Origin: Epsilonproteobacteria bacterium UBA6211 | GTDB lineage: Bacteria; Campylobacterota; Campylobacteria; Campylobacterales; Arcobacteraceae | Assembly (NCBI GenBank): GCA_002421845.1 | Contig: DISL01000044.1 | Location: 1-8,088, forward strand | Direction: 5' to 3' | DNA length: 8,088 nt | In this document: positions 1 through 5,389 of the stretch, one piece after another | Position numbering within the stretch: the stretch's first letter is position 1 | Layout of the letters: the number at the start of each line of letters is the position of its first letter | Translations under genes and position numbers: made by a program | Notes under the pieces: generated by a model | Told to the model about the DNA's origin: nothing | Database searches by the model: none | Seen by the model: the letters and a program-made list of their open reading frames with translations, nothing else

Positions 1-24
1 AGTAGTGAGTAGTGAGTAGTGAGT
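1..24. repeat. Heptanucleotide tandem repeat AGTAGTG (three full copies plus AGT)
   Basis: AGTAGTG occurs at 1-7, 8-14 and 15-21, followed by AGT at 22-24. The tract probably continues beyond the left edge. Read on the other strand the unit is CTCACTA, close to the CTCACAA heptads at 2396-2430, so the two tracts are related and inverted with respect to each other. Short heptamer repeats of this kind are known in intergenic DNA of several bacterial groups; any role here is unknown. Confidence 0.8.
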
Positions 25-48
25 GCCGACTTTTTTTGTGGTCGGTGC
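23..48. other. Hairpin with T-rich loop next to the heptad repeat
   Basis: CCGAC (26-30) pairs with GTCGG (41-45). The stem extends through two G/U wobbles and one G-C pair (23-25 with 46-48), around the loop TTTTTTTGTG. The T-run is in the loop rather than after the stem, so this is not a standard terminator on the + strand. It is the most G+C-rich spot in the first 300 bases. It could be the edge of an element whose other part lies left of the window. Confidence 0.35.
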
Positions 49-184
49 CAATAATGCTTTATCCCTTAGAATTTTCTTAGTGTTTCTATCCAAATCCTTA
101 ATCTTTTCAATTCCCCTTTCGATTTATCTTTTTGTATTATTTATAGAATTTTATAGATAAAAAGTTTATTTATGTTTTTTTAGG

Positions 185-190
185 TACAAT
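185..190 (+). promoter_or_regulatory. Candidate -10 box TACAAT for the unknown-gene/fic unit
   Basis: TACAAT follows a T-rich stretch (174-181) and the bases TAGG, the arrangement seen in Campylobacterota sigma-70 promoters, which often lack a clear -35 and have T-rich upstream DNA. It would give a leader of about 210 bases ahead of the start at 405, containing the inverted repeats at 250-284. Other AT-rich hexamers nearby (for example around 142-149) could serve equally well. The rest of 1-404 shows no gene I can support. Confidence 0.25.
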
Positions 191-249
191 AAACAAATAA
201 AAAAATTTACTATTTTACATTGTTAAAAGGAAAGATTTAGAGGCATGAT

Positions 250-284
250 TTTAATTATGTTGAATTTGTCATAATTAAATTCAA
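250..284 (+). other. Two overlapping, mutually exclusive hairpins in the leader
   Basis: Arm 250-259 (TTTAATTATG) is the exact reverse complement of 270-279, leaving a 10-base loop. That loop, 260-267 (TTGAATTT), is in turn the exact reverse complement of 277-284. The two stems share bases 277-279, so only one can form fully. A nine-codon reading frame, MILIMLNLS, runs through the same stretch (ATG 245-247, TAA 272-274). The layout resembles a leader or attenuator, but in DNA this AT-rich such pairings also arise by chance. Confidence 0.35.
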
Positions 285-404
285 GTATTGAGAAGGTTAA
301 TAAAATTGCTATTAGTCAAATGAAGATTTTGAGTGGTTGGGATGTCCCAAAAGTCTTCAAATAAAGATAAATTGCTAATGATTCAAAAGAAAGGTAAATA
401 TAAT

Positions 405-1121
405 ATGCTAAACATAAAATTAGTAATAATAGGTCATTCTGATAGAGTCGTAAATTTTGATTTAATTAAAAAATATAAATCAAAATTCTTCAATTTTTTA
501 GATATTGAGCGTATTAATCATTTGCCAAATCCAGTAAAAGATGATGGATATTTAGACATTGTATATTCAAAAACTGAAATTCAAAGAATTATGAATGATA
601 TTGAATATGATGGGTTAAGTATTGCAATAATGAATTATGGATTTAATGATAACTTTTATATGCACAGAGTTGGTACGAATAAGGTTTGTATTTCAATTTA
701 TGGATTAGAAAGTATCTTAAGTGAAAAGAAAATATCGATTGAAAATTTTATAATTAAAAATGTATATGAAATTTTTATATTTAATCAATTAAAAATTTTA
801 AATGATGAAGACGAAAACGAATTTCTTCATAGTGATACTAGAGGTTGTTTATTTGATATGAATGGAGATAAAAGAGATATTGTTTACAATACTGAAAAAC
901 CTATCATCTGTGATGAATGTAAAGGAAAGATAAATAATAAATTAATACCAAAAAACTTTTTAGAAGATATTCAAGGAGAACTTTTAAAGATAGATAAACC
1001 ATTCATTAAGAAAATTGAAAACTTTATCTCAAAATATCCATTGTTTTCGGTATTAGTAACTTTCTTTTTTTCAACATTAATTAATTTATTTTCAAATTGG
1101 TTATGGGAAATGATAAAATGA
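405..1121 (+). CDS. Tail-anchored protein of unknown function with Cys/His cluster, upstream partner of fic
   Basis: I do not recognise a named family. From the ATG at 405 the protein has 238 residues. Residues 1-125 are a mixed alpha/beta-looking soluble region opening with a hydrophobic strand (IKLVIIG). The middle holds a conserved-looking cluster: H142, then DTRGC (C148), then C169-x2-C172, which could bind a metal such as zinc (inference). Residues about 213-233 are the only membrane segment, ending nine residues before the C-terminus with basic residues ahead of it, so the protein is probably tail-anchored with its bulk in the cytoplasm. The frame stays open upstream (GTG 333, ATG 342, ATG 378). 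I chose 405 because AAAGG sits at 390-394 and the preceding 24 residues look non-coding; the 10-base spacing is slightly long, so an earlier start is possible. Its stop overlaps the fic start (ATGA, 1118-1121), indicating translational coupling. Base composition is far more AT-rich than fic (11 G+C in the 60 bases from 421, against 25 in the 60 from 1621), suggesting a different origin. Confidence 0.75.
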   Translation: MLNIKLVIIGHSDRVVNFDLIKKYKSKFFNFLDIERINHLPNPVKDDGYLDIVYSKTEIQRIMNDIEYDGLSIAIMNYGFNDNFYMHRVGTNKVCISIYGLESILSEKKISIENFIIKNVYEIFIFNQLKILNDEDENEFLHSDTRGCLFDMNGDKRDIVYNTEKPIICDECKGKINNKLIPKNFLEDIQGELLKIDKPFIKKIENFISKYPLFSVLVTFFFSTLINLFSNWLWEMIK

Positions 1122-2179
1122 ATAAAATAAAAAACTTACCCCTAACCCAGCAAATTGAAACCCAAAAAGTCCTAAAAAAAGCCATATCCGCAAATCGTGC
1201 TTTGGCAAACCTAAACGGAGTGGCTCGTATCATACCAAATAGTGCAATTCTTATAAACTCTTTGGTGCTTCAAGAGGCAAAAGATAGTTCAGCTATTGAA
1301 AATATAATCACAACTCACGATGAGCTTTATCGTGCAAATCTTGATATAGAAAGTGTGACAAATGAAGCCAAAGAGGTACAAAACTATAAAGAGGCACTTT
1401 TGAGGGGTTTTGCACTTGTCAAAGATACAAAACTACTTCTTAAAAAACATATAGTAGAGATACAAGGTGTTTTGGAAAAAAATGATGCAGGTGTGCGAAA
1501 ACAAGCAGGGACAAATCTCAAAAATGCACAGACAGGAGAAGTGATTTACACTCCGCCACAAGATTATGAGACCATTCAAAATCTTCTTACAAATCTTGAA
1601 AGCTATATCAATGAGCCAAATGAACTTGACCCACTTGTCAATATGGCGATTATCCATCATCAGTTTGAGTCAATCCATCCTTTTTATGATGGGAACGGAC
1701 GGACGGGGAGGATTATTAATATTTTGTATCTCATCCTCAAAGATTTGCTTGATATTCCCGTGCTTTATCTAAGCCGATATATCATCACTCATAAGCCTGA
1801 TTATTATAGACTGCTTCAAGAGGTGCGAACAGAAGATAAATGGGAAGAGTGGATTTTGTATATGCTTGATGCAGTGGAGCAAACCTCTCTTGAGACAATA
1901 GAACTTATCAATAATATCAGTGAGTTGATGATAAAAACTCAGGATAAAATCTCTAGCGAACTACCAAAACTTTATAGTAAAGATTTGGTAGAGATACTTT
2001 TTATGCACCCATATACTAAGATTGAGTTTTTAGTGGATAGATTGCACATCACAAGAAAAACAGCTTCAAAATATTTGAGTGAGCTTGAAAACAATGGCAT
2101 ATTAAAAAACATACAAATCAAAAATAGTAAATATTTTATAAATGTTGAGCTATTTGATTTATTAAGAAAAGGGATATAG
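1118..2179 (+). CDS. fic: Class II Fic family protein (AMP-transferase) with C-terminal winged helix
   Basis: A 353-residue Fic enzyme, expected to transfer AMP from ATP to hydroxyl side chains of target proteins. The catalytic motif is intact: H187-P-F-Y-D-G-N-G-R-x-x-R198. An inhibitory helix motif (S/T)xxxE(G/N) is present at S57 to N62 (SSAIEN), placing it in class II, where the N-terminal helix blocks productive ATP binding; E61 is the expected inhibitory glutamate. The substrate-clamping flap is probably around GEVIYTPP (140-147). Residues 5-90 match the Fic/DOC N-terminal domain. Residues about 285-345 look like a winged helix-turn-helix, so it may also bind DNA or act as its own regulator. 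Length and layout match the SoFic type from Shewanella. ATG 1118 is chosen because it forms ATGA with the previous stop and has GGGA at 1105-1108; in-frame TTG 1097 and ATG 1103 are less likely. All key residues are present, so it should be an active but autoinhibited enzyme. The target is unknown; class II Fic proteins often modify themselves or housekeeping proteins. Confidence 0.93.
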   Translation: MNKIKNLPLTQQIETQKVLKKAISANRALANLNGVARIIPNSAILINSLVLQEAKDSSAIENIITTHDELYRANLDIESVTNEAKEVQNYKEALLRGFALVKDTKLLLKKHIVEIQGVLEKNDAGVRKQAGTNLKNAQTGEVIYTPPQDYETIQNLLTNLESYINEPNELDPLVNMAIIHHQFESIHPFYDGNGRTGRIINILYLILKDLLDIPVLYLSRYIITHKPDYYRLLQEVRTEDKWEEWILYMLDAVEQTSLETIELINNISELMIKTQDKISSELPKLYSKDLVEILFMHPYTKIEFLVDRLHITRKTASKYLSELENNGILKNIQIKNSKYFINVELFDLLRKGI

Positions 2180-2390
2180 GTAAAATATGTAATAATTTAC
2201 CTATATATTAAAAGCTATGAGTAAAAAATACAAAAATTTACCCATAGCTCAAAGCCTATGTTAAAAAACTAAACAAATTTACCCATAGCTCATAACTTAT
2301 GTTAAAAAAAGTGAAAAAAATTGACATATCATTTTTGATATGTCAAAAAAATAGCAAAATTTTTACATATCTCATAAAAGAGTTTTTCAT
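2174..2390. repeat. Degenerate tandem array of about 41-base units with dyad symmetry
   Basis: Units begin with TTTAC or a variant at about 2196, 2237, 2278, 2320 and 2362 (steps 41, 41, 42, 42). The opposite arm, ending in GTAAA, GTTAAA or GTCAAA, ends at about 2184, 2225, 2265, 2306 and 2347, so left- and right-facing arms alternate through the array. Dyads include 2174-2184 with 2196-2206 (11 of 11, overlapping the fic stop), 2213-2225 with 2237-2249 (12 of 13) and 2321-2331 with 2336-2346 (11 of 11). Units 2 and 3 share 18 identical bases at 2234-2251 and 2275-2292. The whole unit repeats with no variable spacers, so this is not CRISPR. It fills most of the gap between fic and ilvC. Function is unknown; binding-site array, hairpin element or decayed duplication of the fic start are all possible. 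Confidence 0.75.
2321..2346 (-). terminator. Perfect 11-bp hairpin, terminator-like on the minus strand
   Basis: TTGACATATCA (2321-2331) and its exact reverse complement (2336-2346) enclose a 4-base TTTT loop. On the - strand the stem is followed by a run of T (bases 2314-2320 on + are all A), which fits an intrinsic terminator, though the stem is AT-rich and weak. On the + strand it is followed by A, so it would not stop fic transcription by this mechanism. No - strand gene feeds into it here. It is unit 4 of the dyad array. Confidence 0.3.
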
Positions 2391-2395
2391 CTCTC

Positions 2396-2430
2396 TTCAC
2401 AACTCACAACTTACGACTCACAACCACTTA
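2396..2430. repeat. Degenerate heptad repeat, CTCACAA type
   Basis: Successive seven-base blocks are TTCACAA, CTCACAA, CTTACGA, CTCACAA and CCACTTA. They match the complement of the heptads at 1-24 (CTCACTA), so the accessory region between them is bracketed by related tracts in inverted orientation. This copy is more diverged and sits just upstream of the ilvC promoter. Confidence 0.65.
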
Positions 2431-2454
2431 ATAGAGTATTAATCTACTTTTTGA

Positions 2455-2481
2455 TAGAATCACAAAAATTTATGCAAAAGG
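2455..2481 (+). promoter_or_regulatory. Likely ilvC promoter (-10 TAGAAT) and ribosome binding site
   Basis: TAGAAT at 2455-2460 is preceded by a T-run, the usual Campylobacterota sigma-70 pattern without a good -35. AAAGG at 2477-2481 lies six bases before the ilvC ATG at 2488. Transcription would start near 2467, leaving about a 20-base leader with no room for a long attenuator. This places the promoter outside the dyad array and heptads. Confidence 0.45.
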
Positions 2482-2487
2482 TAAAAT

Positions 2488-3510
2488 ATGAGTTTAAATG
2501 TTTACTATGATAACGATTGTAATATAGATATAATCAAATCAAAAACTGTTGCTATGATTGGTTTTGGTAGCCAAGGTCACGCACACGCTGAAAATCTAAG
2601 AGATAGCGGTGTAAATGTTGTAGTTGGTCTTAAAAAAGGCGGAGCTAGTTGGGGTAAAGCTGAGGCTAAAGGTTTTGAAGTTTTAACTGTTGCTGAAGCT
2701 ACAAAAAAAGCTGATGTGGTAATGATACTTTTACCTGATGAGTCTCAAGCTGATATTTATGCAAATGAAATAGCTCCAAACTTAAAAGACGGTGCTACAA
2801 TAGCATTCGGTCATGGTTTTAACATCCTTTACGGTAGAGTAAAACCGGCTGCAAACATCAATGTAATGATGGTTGCTCCAAAAGCTCCTGGACATACTGT
2901 AAGAAGTGAGTTCGTAAGAGGTGGAGGGATACCTGACCTTATCGCAATTCACCAAGACCCAAGCGGTAAAACAAAAGAATTAGCACTTTCTTATGCATCT
3001 GCAATAGGTGGAGGAAGAACTGGTATTATCGAAACAACTTTCAAAGATGAAACAGAAACAGACCTTTTTGGAGAACAAGCTGTGCTTTGTGGAGGAGTTT
3101 CAGCTCTTGTTCAAGCTGGTTTTGAAACATTAACTGAAGCTGGTTATCCACCTGAAATGGCGTATTTCGAGTGTTTACATGAGCTAAAACTTATCGTTGA
3201 TTTGATGTTCCAAGGTGGAGTTGCAGATATGAGATATTCTATATCAAACACTGCTGAGTACGGCGATATGGTAAGTGGACCAAGAGTAATCAATGAAACT
3301 TCAAAACAAGCTATGAAAGATATTTTAAAAGATATTCAAAGTGGTAAATTTGCAAAAGATTTCATCTTAGAGGGAATGACAGGTTATCCAAGAATGACTG
3401 CAGAAAGAGCATATCTTTATAATCATCCCCTAGAAGTAACAGGTAGAAAACTAAGAGCTATGATGCCTTGGATTAATGCCAACAAAATAGTTGACCAAAA
3501 TAAAAACTAA
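2488..3510 (+). CDS. ilvC: Ketol-acid reductoisomerase (class I)
   Basis: Catalyses the Mg2+-dependent isomerisation and NAD(P)H reduction of 2-acetolactate and 2-aceto-2-hydroxybutyrate in valine, leucine and isoleucine synthesis, in the cytoplasm. At 340 residues it is the short class I form. The N-terminal Rossmann domain has the fingerprint GFGSQGHAHA (25-34); the cofactor loop after strand 2 reads LKKGGASW (48-55). S54 is in the position that usually contacts the 2'-phosphate, so NADPH is the likely cofactor (inference). Expected active-site residues are present: H109, K132, metal ligands D192 and E196, E228, E232 and S253. The C-terminal knotted helical domain is complete. Start ATG 2488 has AAAGG six bases upstream. 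It has its own likely promoter. In C. jejuni, as I recall, ilvC is also followed by a YibQ-like gene and dprA, so this block is the conserved chromosomal backbone. Confidence 0.98.
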   Translation: MSLNVYYDNDCNIDIIKSKTVAMIGFGSQGHAHAENLRDSGVNVVVGLKKGGASWGKAEAKGFEVLTVAEATKKADVVMILLPDESQADIYANEIAPNLKDGATIAFGHGFNILYGRVKPAANINVMMVAPKAPGHTVRSEFVRGGGIPDLIAIHQDPSGKTKELALSYASAIGGGRTGIIETTFKDETETDLFGEQAVLCGGVSALVQAGFETLTEAGYPPEMAYFECLHELKLIVDLMFQGGVADMRYSISNTAEYGDMVSGPRVINETSKQAMKDILKDIQSGKFAKDFILEGMTGYPRMTAERAYLYNHPLEVTGRKLRAMMPWINANKIVDQNKN

Positions 3511-3519
3511 ATTGTCTTA

Positions 3520-3538
3520 AGTAGGGTTTATCCCTACT
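3520..3538 (+). terminator. Hairpin after ilvC, weak or partial terminator
   Basis: AGTAGGG (3520-3526) pairs perfectly with CCCTACT (3532-3538) around the loop TTTAT, and TGTC/GACA outside can extend it (3513-3516 with 3539-3542) across a three-base bulge. No U-tract follows (GACAGATTATAA), so efficient intrinsic termination is doubtful. It may reduce read-through into the next gene or protect the ilvC mRNA end. Confidence 0.4.
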
Positions 3539-3565
3539 GACAGATTATAAATCTTCAGAATAAAT

Positions 3566-4645
3566 ATGTCTAAATTAAAACCTAAAAAAAATCCAAAATC
3601 AACTAAGAAAAAAAATAATCAAATATTTATCAGAAATATATTAATATTGGCAATTATATCATTACTAGCTATTATAATAGCTTTCGGAAGTTATATATAT
3701 TTCACTTCAGTATCAAAAAAAACAACTGAACAAATCACAACTCAAGAAATAAAAAAAGAAGAAGCAGTAGAAGAAAAAAAAGAAGATTTTAAGAAATCTG
3801 ATGAAGAATATAAAGCTTTAGATGAAAAGATTGAAACTATAAAACAAGAATTAAAATCACAAGAAGACAAAACAATACAACCTGAAATCAAAAAAGAAGA
3901 GGTATTGCCTACTCCAAAGCAATATAGTAATGATTATAAAAATACACCTGAAGTTGTATTAACAGAACCAAAAAAGCCGGTTATCAAAACTAAAAAACCT
4001 AAATTGGCAATAGTTATAGATGACGTTGTGTATCCTGCACAGGTACAAGCACTCAAAAGTGTAGGTTATCCTGTAAATATGTCTTTTTTGCCTCCGACCC
4101 CTGATCATCCTCAGTCAGCCTCTATAGCTCAAGGATTGAATCATTATATGATACATTTACCACTTGAGGCTATGACATTTAGTAAAGAAGAGGAACATAC
4201 ACTACATGTCGGTGATAGTTTAAATAAAATAGAAAATCGTATAATAGAGTTAAAAAAGCTCTATCCAAATGCAAAATATACAAATAATCATACCGGAAGT
4301 AAGTTTACAAGTGATGATGAATCTATGGATAAATTGATGTCTGTACTAAAAAAACATAATTTGATTTTCCTTGATAGTAAAACTACTGCAAATACTGTGG
4401 CTTATAAATATGCGAAGAAACACAAAGTGCCTTTTTTGTCAAGAGATGTATTTTTGGATAATGTACAAGAATTTAAAGCTATACAAAAGCAGTTAAGACA
4501 AGCTATAACTTTTGCAAAACAAAGAGGATATGCCATAGCAATAGGTCATCCTTATAGTTCTACTATTGATGTTTTGAAATCATCTGCAGAACTTTTGAAA
4601 GGTGAAGTAGAGGTAGTTTATATAAATGAGATACCGCTATTATGA
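3566..4645 (+). CDS. Divergent polysaccharide deacetylase (YibQ/DUF610 family), membrane-anchored
   Basis: A 359-residue predicted periplasmic protein. Residues 1-22 are strongly basic, 22-46 form one uncleaved-looking membrane helix, and 50-145 are a Lys/Glu-rich linker that should span the periplasm. The domain (about 146-359) matches the divergent polysaccharide deacetylase family: IDD at 151-153, IHLPLEA (196-202), NHTGSKFTSD (241-250), LDSKTT (269-274), SRDVFLDN (292-299) and GHPYSSTI (327-334). These give conserved Asp and His residues placed like those of NodB-type deacetylases, but the substrate and even activity of the family are not settled; an envelope polysaccharide or peptidoglycan role is likely. 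ATG 3566 is the only reasonable start, as the next Met is residue 172; its Shine-Dalgarno is poor (CAGAAT). It lies 55 bases after ilvC and overlaps dprA by four bases (ATGA), which points to an operon with dprA by location rather than shared function. Confidence 0.9.
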   Translation: MSKLKPKKNPKSTKKKNNQIFIRNILILAIISLLAIIIAFGSYIYFTSVSKKTTEQITTQEIKKEEAVEEKKEDFKKSDEEYKALDEKIETIKQELKSQEDKTIQPEIKKEEVLPTPKQYSNDYKNTPEVVLTEPKKPVIKTKKPKLAIVIDDVVYPAQVQALKSVGYPVNMSFLPPTPDHPQSASIAQGLNHYMIHLPLEAMTFSKEEEHTLHVGDSLNKIENRIIELKKLYPNAKYTNNHTGSKFTSDDESMDKLMSVLKKHNLIFLDSKTTANTVAYKYAKKHKVPFLSRDVFLDNVQEFKAIQKQLRQAITFAKQRGYAIAIGHPYSSTIDVLKSSAELLKGEVEVVYINEIPLL

Positions 4646-5388
4646 TACAAAAAGCTTATATAGAAAAATTAAATACAGAGATGTTTTATATAGGTAATTT
4701 AGATATTTTACAAAAACGATGTATTTCTATAGTAGGAACACGTCATCCAAATCAATATACGCAAATTAAAACTAAAGAACTTTCATCAAAATTGTCGTCT
4801 TTAGGTATTTGTCTAGTGAGTGGCTGTGCTATGGGCGTGGATAGTATTGTACACAATAGTGCAGGATATGAGAATACCATAGGTGTAGTAGCTAATGGAC
4901 TTGATATAAGGTATCCTGCAGTGAATAAAAAAATGATAGAGCAAATAGAGCTAAATGGCTTGATGTTATCTTCTTTTCCTATGGGACATACCGCACGTGA
5001 GTATAACTTTGTTCAGCGTAATAAAAGTGTCGTAGAACTAGGTGAAGTTTTGATAGTGACACAAGCAGATATAAATAGCGGAAGTATGAGAAGTGTAGAG
5101 TTTGCAAAAAAACTAGGCAAAACTATATATGTCTTACCCCATAGAATAGGGGAGAGTGAAGGTACAAATTATCTTTTAAAAAACAATTTGGCAACCGCTA
5201 TTTATGATATTGATGAATTTGTATCTTTATTCGGTGATATTAAGAACGATATTGCTGATGAATTTTTAGAATTTTGCAAAACAAATCCAACGTACGATGA
5301 CGCAGTATTAGTATATGGAACAAAAGTGTTTGAATATGAGTTGATGGGCAGAATTAATGTTTTAAACGGCTTGATAAGTATAGTATAA
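4642..5388 (+). CDS. dprA: DNA processing protein DprA (short, Helicobacter-type)
   Basis: Binds incoming single-stranded DNA and loads RecA on it during natural transformation, in the cytoplasm. At 248 residues it lacks the N-terminal SAM-like domain of long DprA forms. The Rossmann-like core is intact: VGTRHP (31-36), SGCAMGVDS (60-68), NGLDIRYP (85-92), FVQRNKSV (123-130), ADINSGSM (142-149) and a VLPHR segment (164-168). The usual GSRRP/GTRRP motif has His at the second Arg (H35). The last 45 residues (DEFLEFC at 206-212, VFEYELMGRI at 229-238) match the DML1 domain of H. pylori DprA as I recall it. Its ATG lies inside the previous gene's TGA (ATGA, 4642-4645) and lacks a strong Shine-Dalgarno, so translation probably depends on coupling. 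It implies potential natural competence, which would fit acquisition of the accessory genes nearby. One base separates its stop from that of the convergent gene. Confidence 0.93.
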   Translation: MIQKAYIEKLNTEMFYIGNLDILQKRCISIVGTRHPNQYTQIKTKELSSKLSSLGICLVSGCAMGVDSIVHNSAGYENTIGVVANGLDIRYPAVNKKMIEQIELNGLMLSSFPMGHTAREYNFVQRNKSVVELGEVLIVTQADINSGSMRSVEFAKKLGKTIYVLPHRIGESEGTNYLLKNNLATAIYDIDEFVSLFGDIKNDIADEFLEFCKTNPTYDDAVLVYGTKVFEYELMGRINVLNGLISIV

Positions 5389-5389
5389 G

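Noticed and set aside
333..404. GTG 333, ATG 342 or ATG 378 as the start of the unknown protein
   Set aside because: None has a convincing ribosome binding site and the extra residues are low in structure; ATG 405 has AAAGG upstream and begins at a clear beta strand. Not excluded.
1097..1117. TTG 1097 or ATG 1103 as fic start
   Set aside because: ATG 1118 forms the ATGA overlap, has GGGA at suitable distance and gives the usual Fic N-terminus.
1433..1772. Overlapping ORFs inside fic (1433-1660 minus, 1566-1772 plus)
   Set aside because: Both lie in alternative frames of an intact, well-conserved fic gene and encode nothing recognisable.
2174..2390. CRISPR array
   Set aside because: The full 41-base period repeats, with dyads across it; there are no unique spacers between conserved repeats and no cas genes nearby.
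2299..2442. 47-codon ORF (MLKKVKKIDISF...) on the + strand
   Set aside because: It is built from the dyad array and the heptads, has no good Shine-Dalgarno (only an A-run around its ATG) and ends just before the ilvC promoter; it reads as repeat-derived.
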